From Bacteroidota bacterium (GTDB taxonomy: Bacteria; Bacteroidota; Bacteroidia; Bacteroidales; Lentimicrobiaceae), in the NCBI GenBank assembly GCA_023441805.1, contig JAEZNO010000013.1, positions 1 to 64,000 of the forward strand: a stretch of DNA of 64,000 bases, in the 5' to 3' direction. Shown here piece by piece: positions 1 to 8,766 of the stretch (position 1 is its first letter; each line of letters starts with the position of its first letter). The notes beneath the pieces were generated by a model, which had not been told where the DNA came from, did no database searches, and was given only the letters and a program-made list of their open reading frames with translations. Made by a program: the position numbers and the translations under genes.

Positions 1-275
1 TGTATTGAACTCTTGAATAAGATGATAAGTAAGATAAGATTTTTTAAAGTGATTTTTCTTTTTCTACTAAAGACACCCGCGGAGCCGTCTTTTGAACGGC
101 TGTTAAAACTCTTATTTTCAAGTTCATTGCTTTTATTTTGTGATAGTGTCTTTCGATAGTCAGTTGTTTTGGTTATGGGCGTTACAACACCCCCCTTATA
201 TACCCGCTAATTTAACACTCTTTTTTCACATTACAATGATTCCAAAGAACTATTTTATCAACAATATCAATACTT

Positions 276-476
276 TCAGCGCATTTTTTCTTCCTTAACT
301 AAACGACATTGAATGCGGATAACTGAATTTGCAGGCTGTATAGAGACATTTTCTATCACCATCTGCCAGGGCAGGAGCATTGTACCCTGTGCGGTCCCAA
401 CTTCCACTGTATCTCTTATCATGCATCCAAATTCATCTGTTACAATCACATAAAAAAAGAATTTATCGGCTACAGG
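276..476 (-). pseudogene. Possible C-terminal remnant of a decayed gene
   Basis: The minus strand is open for 66 codons after an in-frame TGA (477-479) and ends at TGA 276-278. The translation looks protein-like: it contains VTDEFGCMIRDTVEV, reminiscent of PKD/SprB-type repeat wording in Bacteroidota surface proteins, followed by a hydrophobic alternating stretch. There is no sensible start; the only ATG is internal, at 422. Just upstream another frame reads SSISIEMRLFD and could join it by a frameshift near 478. An open run of this length can occur by chance in AT-rich DNA, so this is a weak call. Confidence 0.25.
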
Positions 477-588
477 TCAAATAGTCTCATTTCGATCGAA
501 ATACTCGAATTATGGAAGCGATGATGGTTAAAATGTCAATTTGGCGAGAAAATTAAATGAAGAATTAATATACTTAAAATACATTAAC

Positions 589-632
589 TACACATTAAGT
601 CCACATGAAGTCCACATAAACTCCACATAAAG
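589..632. repeat. Four tandem copies of an 11-bp repeat
   Basis: Units are TACACATTAAG (589-599), TCCACATGAAG (600-610), TCCACATAAAC (611-621) and TCCACATAAAG (622-632). The 11-bp period places each copy on about the same face of the helix. The array sits about 40 bp upstream of the -33 element of the DUF6266 gene, so it could be a regulator binding array. The core TCCACA resembles part of a DnaA box, but the 5' half does not match. Confidence 0.75.
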
Positions 633-672
633 GTACTTTTTTGTACACATCATGTAGTTTCTTTGATTATTT

Positions 673-703
673 TTTGTTGACTTAATAATATTTAATATTT
701 TTG
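673..703 (+). promoter_or_regulatory. Bacteroidota-type promoter for the DUF6266 gene
   Basis: A -7 element TATTTTTG (696-703) matches TAnnTTTG. TTTG (673-676) lies 19 bp upstream as a -33 element. Both sequence and spacing fit the sigma-ABfr consensus described for Bacteroides. Confidence 0.65.
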
Positions 704-751
704 CATCTTATTTTCTTCTTTTTTAAAAATCACTTAAATGCAATCTAACTT

Positions 752-1405
752 ATGGCACGACTAAAAAAAGGAGCCTTCACAGGGCTCATTGGAAATGCAG
801 TACTCAGTACCTGGAAAGGTCAACAGGTAGCTAAAGTTTATCAATCTGAAGTAAAGAATCCACAAACGGTGGCTCAAATGCATAACCGTAAGTCATTTGC
901 TACGATCAGTTCATTTTGCAGTTTGCATAAACAGATGATAAAAATTGGCTTTCAATCACACGACAGAACATTTTACCCCATGAATGAGGCTCGTTCAGTT
1001 AATGCACCAAAATTCACAATTACAGGTACCTGGCCTGATATCACCGTACATTATGAAAAAATAAAACTGGCTTCAGGGACCCTGCCCTTACCTACGGAAG
1101 TGACAGCTCATGTTGATAATAATAACTTAATTATCAATTGGAAAGGAAATGAATCATTACTTATTTCCAACTCCGGCGATTTCTTGATGGTAGCTCTTCA
1201 TTATCCCGAAGCTGAAGGTAATGAAAGCAAAGCAGTACATTACAAATGTGTTGCCTGGCGAATGCATCGTACTGTTACTATTCCGCTCGAAAATCGTCAA
1301 TCGAAGCACTTCCATGCCTGGTTATTTTTTATGGCAGATAGCCTTAACACTGAATATGATAAAAAAAATGTTTCTAACTCGCTTTACCTGGGGGAATTTG
1401 AATAA
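752..1405 (+). CDS. DUF6266 family protein
   Basis: 217 residues. The N-terminus MARLKKGAFTGLIGNAVLSTWKGQ matches what I recall of the DUF6266 family, small proteins found almost only in Bacteroidota that start with a Lys/Gly-rich segment followed by a conserved W-K-G motif. The rest is beta-rich with no catalytic motif, signal peptide or membrane segment that I can see; the C-terminus (SLYLGEFE) is the usual family ending. The ATG at 752 is supported by the promoter at 673-703 and by the family N-terminus. It stands alone, with its own promoter and another promoter just after it. No function is known to me. Confidence 0.75.
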   Translation: MARLKKGAFTGLIGNAVLSTWKGQQVAKVYQSEVKNPQTVAQMHNRKSFATISSFCSLHKQMIKIGFQSHDRTFYPMNEARSVNAPKFTITGTWPDITVHYEKIKLASGTLPLPTEVTAHVDNNNLIINWKGNESLLISNSGDFLMVALHYPEAEGNESKAVHYKCVAWRMHRTVTIPLENRQSKHFHAWLFFMADSLNTEYDKKNVSNSLYLGEFE

Positions 1406-1434
1406 TTAACCTGTCTGTACGATTCACAAATCCT

Positions 1435-1442
1435 TACCTTTG
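1435..1442 (+). promoter_or_regulatory. -7 promoter element for tgt
   Basis: TACCTTTG matches TAnnTTTG exactly. It ends 12 nt before the ATG at 1455, so the transcript would have a leader of only a few bases. It also overlaps the upstream TTG at 1440, which argues against that codon as the start. Confidence 0.6.
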
Positions 1443-1454
1443 CATCGTAAAATT

Positions 1455-2585
1455 ATGAATTTCAAACTTCAAGTTACTGATACAAAATCCAATGCACGGG
1501 CAGGATTAATTACAACCGATCATGGTGTTATTGAAACACCGGTTTTTATGCCTGTTGGAACTGCAGGTTCTGTCAAAGGTGTTCATTTTAAAGATCTGGA
1601 GTATGATGTAAAAGCAAGGATTATCCTCGGAAATACTTATCATCTATATCTCCGACCGGGAACTGATGTTTTAAAACAAGCCGGAGGTCTACATAAATTC
1701 AATGGATGGAATAAACCTATTCTGACTGACAGTGGTGGTTATCAGGTTTATTCACTCACCGACAGGCGTAAAATGCGTGAAGAAGGTGTAACATTCCAAT
1801 CGCATATTGATGGATCAAGACATCTGTTTTCACCCGAAAAGGTAATTGATATTCAACGTCTTATAGGTGCTGATATCATCATGGCTTTCGATGAATGTAC
1901 CCCCTACCCTTGTGATTATGAGTATGCTAAAAACTCGATGGATCTGACACATCGTTGGCTCAACAGATGTATGTTACGATTCAACGAAACAGAAGGTCTT
2001 TATGGTTATAAGCAGGCTCTATTCCCAATTGTACAGGGAAGTATTTATCGTGATCTTAGAGTGAAATCAGCCGATACTATTGCATCATATGGTGCCGAAG
2101 GTAATGCAATTGGAGGTCTGTCGGTTGGAGAACCGGTTGAAATGATGTATGAATTCACTGAACTAGTGTGCAATATACTTCCTAAAGATAAACCACGTTA
2201 TTTGATGGGTGTGGGAACACCTGCAAATATTCTGGAGGGTATTTCACAGGGAATTGATATGTTCGATTGTGTAATGCCCACACGTAACGGACGAAATGGA
2301 ATGATATTCACATCAGAGGGAATAATTAATCTGAAAAATGAGAAATGGAAAAATGATTTCTCTGCTTTAGATCCTGACGGACCATCGTACCTTGACGCTC
2401 AATATTCAAGAGCATACCTTCGACACCTGTTTGTAGCCGATGAAATGCTCGGCCCAATGATTGCCAGCCAACACAATCTTGCTTTTTATCTTTGGTTGGT
2501 TGATACAGCACGCCAGAAAATTATTGATGGTACTTTTGCCGATTGGAAATCAGTGATGACTGATAAACTTAATAGAAGGATCTGA
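1455..2585 (+). CDS. tgt: Queuine/preQ1 tRNA-ribosyltransferase lacking the zinc cysteines
   Basis: Exchanges guanine-34 for preQ1 in tRNAs with GUN anticodons (queuosine pathway). 376 residues from the ATG at 1455; the TTG at 1440 would lie inside the promoter. TGT landmarks are present: DSGGYQ with Asp92 (general acid/base), FPIVQGS (190-196), GGLSVGE (220-226) and MFDCVMPTRNGRNG with nucleophile Asp271. The family zinc site CxCxxC before YSRAYL is absent: the aligned positions are Gly309, Ser311 and Asp314, while the fourth ligand, His340, remains. The fold probably survives without zinc in this lineage. lptG follows after 15 bp and is likely co-transcribed. Confidence 0.95.
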   Translation: MNFKLQVTDTKSNARAGLITTDHGVIETPVFMPVGTAGSVKGVHFKDLEYDVKARIILGNTYHLYLRPGTDVLKQAGGLHKFNGWNKPILTDSGGYQVYSLTDRRKMREEGVTFQSHIDGSRHLFSPEKVIDIQRLIGADIIMAFDECTPYPCDYEYAKNSMDLTHRWLNRCMLRFNETEGLYGYKQALFPIVQGSIYRDLRVKSADTIASYGAEGNAIGGLSVGEPVEMMYEFTELVCNILPKDKPRYLMGVGTPANILEGISQGIDMFDCVMPTRNGRNGMIFTSEGIINLKNEKWKNDFSALDPDGPSYLDAQYSRAYLRHLFVADEMLGPMIASQHNLAFYLWLVDTARQKIIDGTFADWKSVMTDKLNRRI

Positions 2586-2600
2586 TAACTATTAGTCTGA

Positions 2601-3680
2601 ATGAAGAAACTTGATTATTACATCATTAAGAAATTCATCGGAACGTTCTTCTATGCTATTGCTCTATTGTCAGTCATCATTATCATCTTTGATATCTCCG
2701 AGAACATTGATGATTTCATTGAACGAAAACCCTCACTTTATGAAATAGTTTTTCAGTTCTACGCTAATTTCCTCCCATTCTTTATCAATAAATTCAGTGC
2801 CCTGTTCACTTTCATCTCAGTCATCTTTTTTACTTCGAAGATGGCTGCCGACACAGAAATCATTGCAATCCTTAATAGCGGAGTCAGTTTTAACCGACTG
2901 CTGCGCCCATACTTCATCGCTGCTGCTTTTCTTGGGATGATATCATTTGTCCTCACAAATTTCATCATACCTGAGACTAGTGAGAACATGCATGAATTTC
3001 AGAAAAAGTACTTGAAGAGTGAGAAATTCGGGGGAAACAGAAATAACATTCACATCCAGATCGACCCGGGAGTGTTTGCATATGTTGAAACCTACAACGT
3101 AAAGCAAAATACAGGTTATCGTTTTGCCCTTGAAAAATTCAATCAAAAAGGGATGGTTTACAAATTGACCGGCGACAATATTAAGTGGGATAGTGTAAAT
3201 AACCAATGGGTGATTGAAAAGTACATAAAGCGATACATCGACGAGAAGGGTGAAAAGATCAGCAAAGGTGAAAAATTCGACACCATCCTTAATCTTAAAC
3301 CTGAGGATTTCAACATAGATGTTGACTATGCTGTTTACATGAATTATCGTGAATTGCGCGACTTTATTGCTACTGAAAAAATAAGAGGTTCGGGTAATCT
3401 GATGAAATTTCAGGTCGAAAAACATGCAAGGATAGCTTATCCTTTTGCCACAATCATACTAACATTGATAGGAGTTGCACTCTCATCAAGAAAGGTGCGC
3501 GGAGGCATTGGGCTCAATCTTGGCATCGGAATCTCAATAACTTTTGCATTTATACTTTTCATGCAGGTAACAACTGTCTTCGCCACCTTCAGTAACCTTC
3601 CCCCGGGACTCGCTGTTTGGATACCAAACGTTCTATTCGGAATTCTTGGACTTTACTTATTGAAAATAGCACCCAAATAG
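2601..3680 (+). CDS. lptG: LptF/LptG-family LPS transport permease
   Basis: Inner-membrane subunit of the LptB2FG transporter, which extracts LPS and passes it to the periplasmic bridge. 359 residues with the family topology: three N-terminal membrane segments (about 10-32, 53-78, 101-123), a soluble periplasmic jellyroll-type domain (about 125-270), and three C-terminal segments (about 277-297, 303-325, 337-356). The YjgP/YjgQ pattern of conserved glycines before TM5 (RKVRGGIGLNLGIGI) is present. LptF and LptG cannot be separated reliably by eye, so the symbol is tentative. It lies 15 bp after tgt and converges on ispE with a 14-bp gap. Confidence 0.85.
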   Translation: MKKLDYYIIKKFIGTFFYAIALLSVIIIIFDISENIDDFIERKPSLYEIVFQFYANFLPFFINKFSALFTFISVIFFTSKMAADTEIIAILNSGVSFNRLLRPYFIAAAFLGMISFVLTNFIIPETSENMHEFQKKYLKSEKFGGNRNNIHIQIDPGVFAYVETYNVKQNTGYRFALEKFNQKGMVYKLTGDNIKWDSVNNQWVIEKYIKRYIDEKGEKISKGEKFDTILNLKPEDFNIDVDYAVYMNYRELRDFIATEKIRGSGNLMKFQVEKHARIAYPFATIILTLIGVALSSRKVRGGIGLNLGIGISITFAFILFMQVTTVFATFSNLPPGLAVWIPNVLFGILGLYLLKIAPK

Positions 3681-3694
3681 ATTGTTTCGATTGT

Positions 3695-4507
3695 TTATTT
3701 TCTCGTCATTCCCTGCCAAACAAAGAATTCAGATAATTTATTTGGGATTTGTGGAGGTTGCTTGAATAAACCATAGATTGCTGAGCCACTGCCACTCATT
3801 GAAGCGTAAAACGCTCCGGCTTTGTAAAGTTCATTCTTGATTCCGGCTAATTGTGGATGATAGTTAAAGATCACTTCCTCAAAATCATTAACAAGTAAAT
3901 CTCTCCATTGATCTTCACGGTTTAATATCTGATCAGGATCCGGGAGTGATTTATTTGACGGTTTCGCAACACTGTACGCCCATGCAGTTGAAATTTCCAG
4001 ATCGGGAACTATAATTACTACCTGGTATTCGGGTAGACGTAAAAATTGTTTAGTTGCAAATCCCTTGCCTTCAATTTTTTGTGGCTTATTTGTAATGAAA
4101 AAAGGGCAATCGCATCCCAGAACTTCAGACACATTCTCCAGTTCACTGTTGCAAATTTTCAAATCAAACAATTTTCGAAGAAGTGAGATTGTAAATGCCG
4201 CATCAGATGATCCTCCTCCTAATCCGGCACCCGCAGGTATAACTTTATGCAGATGAATTTTTACAGGCTTAAGATTATATGCTGACGCCATTTTATTGAA
4301 AGCCTTCACAACAAGATTATCATCCGAGCTTCCGTCAATAGTAATTCCACTTGAGCTAAATTCAAATCCATTGTCAGAGGGGACAATTTCGAGAGCATCA
4401 CAAAAATCCACGGGAATCATATAACTGTCAATATTATGATAACCATCGGGACGTTTATCTATTATTCGAAGCCCCAAATTGATCTTTGCATTTGGAAAGA
4501 CTATCAT
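3695..4507 (-). CDS. ispE: 4-diphosphocytidyl-2-C-methyl-D-erythritol kinase
   Basis: GHMP kinase of the MEP isoprenoid pathway; phosphorylates the 2-hydroxyl of CDP-ME with ATP. 270 residues, normal length. NAKINLGL (6-13) carries the catalytic Lys8 region, PAGAGLGGGSSDAA (91-104) is the GHMP phosphate-binding loop, and Asp133 in GCDCPFF is the likely catalytic base. The ATG at 4507 gives the standard N-terminus. A one-mismatch -7 element (TAAGTTTA on the minus strand, 4517-4510) ends two bases before the ATG, suggesting an almost leaderless transcript. Single gene, divergent from the GH3 gene. Confidence 0.95.
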   Translation of the reverse strand: MIVFPNAKINLGLRIIDKRPDGYHNIDSYMIPVDFCDALEIVPSDNGFEFSSSGITIDGSSDDNLVVKAFNKMASAYNLKPVKIHLHKVIPAGAGLGGGSSDAAFTISLLRKLFDLKICNSELENVSEVLGCDCPFFITNKPQKIEGKGFATKQFLRLPEYQVVIIVPDLEISTAWAYSVAKPSNKSLPDPDQILNREDQWRDLLVNDFEEVIFNYHPQLAGIKNELYKAGAFYASMSGSGSAIYGLFKQPPQIPNKLSEFFVWQGMTRK

Positions 4508-4633
4508 CTTAAACTTATTAACATTGATAATTCACAGCCTGTTGCGAAATGAAGTATAAAACAAATATAACAAGAAAAGTCGGTTATTAATAAGCAAAGA
4601 TGGAACAGAGGAACATGAATTATCGTTTTAATG

Positions 4634-4641
4634 TAACTTTG
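4634..4641 (+). promoter_or_regulatory. -7 promoter element for the GH3 gene
   Basis: TAACTTTG, an exact TAnnTTTG match 18 nt before the ATG at 4660. No clear TTTG is visible at -33. Confidence 0.5.
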
Positions 4642-4659
4642 TAGAATATATATTGTCAA

Positions 4660-6168
4660 ATGGCGCTAATAAATTCAGTTGTTTCATGGTTCATGAAGAA
4701 GCGTATGCATCAGATTGAACTGTTTATGAAATACCCGCATGATGTTCAGGAAGAGTGGTTTAAAAAACTTATTGCAGCCGGCAGGCAAACTGAGTGGGGA
4801 AGAGAACATGGGTATAATTCTATTTCCAATTATGATGATTATGTAAGAAGAGTTCCTGTTTCGGAATATGAGGACTTTAAGCCATATATTGAACGGTTGC
4901 GAAAAGGAGAGCAGAATTTATTATGGAATTCAGAAATAAAATGGTTTGCAAAGTCGTCGGGTACAACAAGTGACAAGAGCAAATTTATTCCTGTCAGTCA
5001 GGAAGCCCTTGAGGAGTGTCATTTTAAAGGAGGAAAGGATCTGTTATCAATATATTGTAATTATAATCCTGAAACGCGTGTATTTACAGGTCGGTTATTA
5101 GGGATGGGCGGAACGCATATCTCGGATAATCCTGACATCGGTACGTATGTTGGCGATGTTTCTGCAATCATAATTGAGAATTTACCTTCATGGATAGAAT
5201 TGATACGAACGCCTGAACTTTCAATTGCCCTAATGAATGAATGGGAAAAGAAGATTGAGAAAATAGCAAAAGTCACCAGTCAGGAAGATGTTACGAATAT
5301 TACAGGAGTGCCGTCATGGACTCTTGTGCTTCTAAAAAGAATATTAGAGATAACAGGCAAAAATAATATCAAGGAAGTATGGCCTAATCTTGAGTTGTTT
5401 GTGCATGGTGGTGTTAGTTTTCATCCTTATAAAGATCAGTTTGAGAAACTGATACCCGGGCCTATGAATTACCTTGAAACATATAATGCATCGGAAGGCT
5501 TCTTTGGAATTCAGGACAGTAAGGATGGCGACGATATGTTGCTTATGCTTGATTATGGAATATTTTACGAATTTGTCCCGATCAATGAAATGGGTCAACC
5601 TTTAAAAGATGCTATCCCATTATTTGAAGTCACTACCGGTGTAAACTATGCAATGATAATTACGACAAATGCCGGATTATGGAGATATAATCTTGGCGAC
5701 ACAATAGTTTTTACATGTTTAAATCCATACAAGATAAAAATTACCGGCAGGACCAAAAATTTCATAAATGCCTTTGGTGAGGAACTTATCATAGATAATG
5801 CTATCAAAGGATTACAGATAGCCTGTGATAAGACAGGTGCCATGGTTAGTGAATTTACAGCAGCACCTGTTTATTTTTCCGAGAACCGGAGTGGGGCTCA
5901 TGAGTGGCTGATTGAATTTGAAAAAGTACCTCAAGACATAGCTTATTTTACTGAAGTGCTTGATAATGCTCTTAAAGCACTTAATTCAGACTATGAAGCC
6001 AAGCGATATCACGATATGGTTTTGCGAATGCCTTTGGTTAAAGCCCTGCCTAAAGGTTCATTTTATAACTGGTTGAAAAAGCAAAACAGGTTAGGCGGGC
6101 AATATAAAGTTCCACGTTTATCAAATAACAGGAAACATATAGAAGAGATATTAGACGCTATACAATAA
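4660..6168 (+). CDS. GH3 family acyl-adenylating protein
   Basis: 502 residues, full length for bacterial members of the GH3 family, named after plant enzymes that adenylate auxin or jasmonate and conjugate them to amino acids. SSGTTSDKSKFIPVS (99-113) is the adenylate-forming P-loop, YNASEG (275-280) the A5-like motif that contacts the acyl-AMP, and LWRYNLGDTI ... ITGRTKNFINAFGEEL the hinge and C-terminal subdomain. The acyl substrate and acceptor in bacteria are unknown. No signal peptide. It has its own promoter and no obvious operon partner, so the neighbours give no pathway hint. The ATG at 4660 fits the promoter and family start. Confidence 0.9.
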   Translation: MALINSVVSWFMKKRMHQIELFMKYPHDVQEEWFKKLIAAGRQTEWGREHGYNSISNYDDYVRRVPVSEYEDFKPYIERLRKGEQNLLWNSEIKWFAKSSGTTSDKSKFIPVSQEALEECHFKGGKDLLSIYCNYNPETRVFTGRLLGMGGTHISDNPDIGTYVGDVSAIIIENLPSWIELIRTPELSIALMNEWEKKIEKIAKVTSQEDVTNITGVPSWTLVLLKRILEITGKNNIKEVWPNLELFVHGGVSFHPYKDQFEKLIPGPMNYLETYNASEGFFGIQDSKDGDDMLLMLDYGIFYEFVPINEMGQPLKDAIPLFEVTTGVNYAMIITTNAGLWRYNLGDTIVFTCLNPYKIKITGRTKNFINAFGEELIIDNAIKGLQIACDKTGAMVSEFTAAPVYFSENRSGAHEWLIEFEKVPQDIAYFTEVLDNALKALNSDYEAKRYHDMVLRMPLVKALPKGSFYNWLKKQNRLGGQYKVPRLSNNRKHIEEILDAIQ

Positions 6169-6194
6169 GTTTAAATAGTTCCTTTTATCTTTTA

Positions 6195-6202
6195 TACCTT
6201 TG
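6195..6202 (+). promoter_or_regulatory. -7 promoter element for the nucleoside kinase-kdsB pair
   Basis: TACCTTTG, an exact consensus match, giving a leader of about 40 nt before the ATG at 6249. Confidence 0.55.
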
Positions 6203-6248
6203 CTTGTAAAACATAACAAGCAATTAACTGATTAATAAACTCATTATC

Positions 6249-6863
6249 ATGCATATAGCCATTGCCGGAAATATCGGCTCCGGGAAAACTACACTAACAG
6301 GATTATTGTCAAAACATTTCGGATGGCAACCTCACTACGAAGACGTTGAAACGAATCCATATCTGCCTTCATTTTACGAAGATATGCAACGTTGGTCATT
6401 CAACCTGCAGATTTATTTTCTTAACAGTCGCTTCCGACAGATCATCGATATAAGGAAGAGTGGCAAGTCGGTCATACAGGATCGCACAATATATGAGGAT
6501 GCTTACATCTTCGCTCCCAACCTGCATTCAATGGCCTTAATGACTTCGAGGGATTTTGATAACTATGCGGCTCTGTTTGAATTGATGAGTTCATTCATCC
6601 AACCACCCGACCTGTTAATTTACCTGAGAGCAAGTGTTCCTACTTTGGTAAGGCAGATACAGAAACGAGGACGTGATTATGAGAATTCAATTCGTATAGA
6701 TTATCTGCAAAGCCTGAATGAGCGTTATGAATTATGGATTGAAAAATACAATCTTGGTAAACTGTTAATCATTGATGTTGACAATCTGAATTTCTCTGAA
6801 AAGCCTGAAGACCTGGCCTTTGTTATTGAACGTATCAATGCTGAGATAAATGGACTCTTCTGA
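6249..6863 (+). CDS. Deoxynucleoside kinase
   Basis: Salvage kinase that transfers the ATP gamma-phosphate to the 5'-hydroxyl of a deoxynucleoside (dGK/dAK/dCK family). 204 residues. P-loop GNIGSGKT (7-14) at the extreme N-terminus, DRT (78-80) equivalent to the family ERS/DRS motif, and an Arg-rich lid (VRQIQKRGRDYE). Length and motifs fit bacterial deoxyadenosine/deoxyguanosine kinases, but specificity cannot be read by eye. Its last 14 bp (6850-6863) overlap the start of kdsB, implying translational coupling. Confidence 0.9.
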   Translation: MHIAIAGNIGSGKTTLTGLLSKHFGWQPHYEDVETNPYLPSFYEDMQRWSFNLQIYFLNSRFRQIIDIRKSGKSVIQDRTIYEDAYIFAPNLHSMALMTSRDFDNYAALFELMSSFIQPPDLLIYLRASVPTLVRQIQKRGRDYENSIRIDYLQSLNERYELWIEKYNLGKLLIIDVDNLNFSEKPEDLAFVIERINAEINGLF

Positions 6864-7611
6864 AATAAAAGTTATTGGAATAATACCTGCCAGATACGCA
6901 TCAACCCGATTTCCGGGCAAACCATTGGTACCTATAAATGGCGTCACAATGGTTGAGAGAGTTTACAAACAGGCATCACTTTGTTCAAAGCTCTCAGGTG
7001 TGGTTGTTGCTACTGACGATAACAGAATTTTTGAACACGTGAGGTCATTCGGTGGAAGAGTACTATTAACCTCATCAAACCATCGCTCAGGGACTGACCG
7101 ATTAGCCGAAGCTATTGCAAAACTTGAAAACCATGATGAATGGTATGATGTTGCCATTAATATTCAGGGGGATGAACCATTTATACAACCTTCACAAATT
7201 GAAAAAGTAATTGATATCTTTCATGATCCCTCGGCTGAAATAGGTACATTAATAAAGTTGATTGAAAATGGTGAGGAGATCTTCAATCAGAATATAGTAA
7301 AAGTTGTAACCGATGGCCATGGCAAGGCTCTATATTTCAGTCGCTCACCCATACCTTTTGTAAGGAATACAATTTCAGACAACTGGCTTAAAGAAACAAA
7401 GTTCTACAAACACATAGGAATATACGGGTACCGGTCTGATACATTGAAAGAAATTGCTGCACTTTCACCTGCTCCCCTGGAAACTGCAGAATCGCTAGAG
7501 CAGCTCAGGTGGTTGTATAATGGTTACGCCATTTATACGCGAACTACTGATATTGAAACATTTGGAATTGACAGTCCTGATGATTTATCAAAACTTATCA
7601 ACATTCCTTGA
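6850..7611 (+). CDS. kdsB: CMP-KDO synthetase (3-deoxy-manno-octulosonate cytidylyltransferase)
   Basis: Activates KDO with CTP to CMP-KDO for the lipid A-core linkage. 253 residues, normal length. IIPARYASTRFPGKPL (11-26) is the nucleotide-binding signature; VVATDD and NIQGDEPF (metal and CMP binding) follow, with SPIPF further on. The start at 6850 lies inside the preceding kinase gene and gives the usual short lead-in to the signature. Together with lptG, lpxH and lpxK elsewhere in the window it implies a KDO-containing lipid A. Confidence 0.95.
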   Translation: MDSSEIKVIGIIPARYASTRFPGKPLVPINGVTMVERVYKQASLCSKLSGVVVATDDNRIFEHVRSFGGRVLLTSSNHRSGTDRLAEAIAKLENHDEWYDVAINIQGDEPFIQPSQIEKVIDIFHDPSAEIGTLIKLIENGEEIFNQNIVKVVTDGHGKALYFSRSPIPFVRNTISDNWLKETKFYKHIGIYGYRSDTLKEIAALSPAPLETAESLEQLRWLYNGYAIYTRTTDIETFGIDSPDDLSKLINIP

Positions 7612-7657
7612 TTCGCATATTTCCAGTTCTTACCTTAGCGCAAAATTGGGGTAGTTG

Positions 7658-8710
7658 ATGAAAGAACTAGCGAAGCAGATAAGCGAACTATTGTTTGAGC
7701 ATGATTGTGTGATTGTTCCGGGTTTGGGTGGTTTTATCACCGTATACAAACCTGCCTTCATAAATCATCATAATAATACTTTTTATCCCCCTTCAAAGCA
7801 GGTTACTTTCAACGAAGCTCTAACCCAAAACGACGGAATTCTGATTGCTGCCTATGCCGGGAAATACGGACTTAATTTTAATTCAGCAAAGGCTCTTATT
7901 GAAGAAAAGATCAAAAATATCAGGATCACTCTGTTAAAAGGGCAGAATATTGAGCTCCATGATATCGGTACTTTATCACTGAATAAAGAAAGCAATATTG
8001 AATTCATCCCTTCAAATGCGCTTAATTATTTAGGTGATGCTTTTGGTCTGCCTAAGCTCAGTGTTCATCCAATCCATAGAAGTTCAGGTACAGTTAAGGC
8101 TCTTAATCGTCCTGTTGTCAGAAAAACTATGCGATGGGCAGCCATTCTGATACCTATTGCAGCCGTTACCATGTGGACTACATTCCATCCTGTGTCAATT
8201 GATAAGATTTACAATAACTATGCTTCAGTTCTTCCATCTGCTATGGAAGAAGTTTCAGCAAGTAAGTCAGGCAATGTAGTTTCAAATGCTTCTTTCAATG
8301 ATGAAAGCAGCTTTACAAACACCGGTCGTTGTATCTCACCTTCGGTAAATGACAATGTTACTTATACTTACAGTCGTCCTGAATCACTAAGTACTACCGG
8401 CACTGTAAAAACAGCCTCGGGTAATCTTTCTCATAGAACTGAAACTATTACTAATAATACAGTTGAAACTTCAGGTAATAACCGCTACTACATAATTGCA
8501 GGTGCATTTGGGCTTAAAGAGAATGCCATTAAGTTCATGGAGCAGTTGAAATCAGAGGGATTCAATGCAGAGCTGACCGGTCAGAACCGTAGAAATCTAT
8601 ACCTGGTGAGTATTACAAGTTTGAGTGACAAAGCTTCGGCACTGACTGAGCTTCAGAATGTTCATCATAAAGGTTATTCAAATGCCTGGTTACTCGAAAA
8701 GGTCAACTAA
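7658..8710 (+). CDS. HU-CCDC81 and SPOR domain protein
   Basis: Bacteroidota-specific architecture of 350 residues. Two N-terminal HU/CCDC81-like DNA-binding-fold modules (about 1-60 and 65-140, including the typical EHDCVIVPGLGGF), a membrane span near 157-175 (RWAAILIPIAAVTMWTTF), a low-complexity Ser/Thr linker, and a C-terminal SPOR domain (about 272-350, beginning YYIIAGAF) that binds denuded peptidoglycan glycans at division sites. The CCDC81-type HU domains may mediate protein contacts rather than DNA binding. I use the ATG at 7658; a TTG one codon earlier is in frame. A near-consensus -7 element TACCTTAG lies at 7631-7638. Confidence 0.85.
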   Translation: MKELAKQISELLFEHDCVIVPGLGGFITVYKPAFINHHNNTFYPPSKQVTFNEALTQNDGILIAAYAGKYGLNFNSAKALIEEKIKNIRITLLKGQNIELHDIGTLSLNKESNIEFIPSNALNYLGDAFGLPKLSVHPIHRSSGTVKALNRPVVRKTMRWAAILIPIAAVTMWTTFHPVSIDKIYNNYASVLPSAMEEVSASKSGNVVSNASFNDESSFTNTGRCISPSVNDNVTYTYSRPESLSTTGTVKTASGNLSHRTETITNNTVETSGNNRYYIIAGAFGLKENAIKFMEQLKSEGFNAELTGQNRRNLYLVSITSLSDKASALTELQNVHHKGYSNAWLLEKVN

Positions 8711-8766
8711 ACCATCCGGTGAACTGTTTCGTTTTATATTCCTGTTTATAAAAATTAAATCTTCCC

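Larger units (their letters stand above)
1..751. other. Intergenic region without an intact gene
   Basis: No convincing intact coding sequence lies here. It contains a small hairpin (arms AGCCGT 83-88 and ACGGCT 96-101), a possible decayed reading frame on the minus strand (276-476), a four-copy 11-bp tandem array (589-632) and a good promoter for the gene at 752. The left part may be the 3' flank of a gene outside the window. Confidence 0.6.

Noticed and set aside
83..101. Small hairpin AGCCGT/ACGGCT as a terminator of an upstream gene
   Set aside because: Only 6 bp, without a proper T-run, and no gene end is visible upstream in the window.
589..632. DnaA-box cluster or replication origin
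   Set aside because: Only the TCCACA core matches; the 5' TTA of the box is missing and no dnaA, dnaN or AT-rich unwinding element is nearby.
2943..3425. 160-codon minus-strand frame within lptG
   Set aside because: Antisense shadow of a well-supported gene; no family motif and no promoter or start support.
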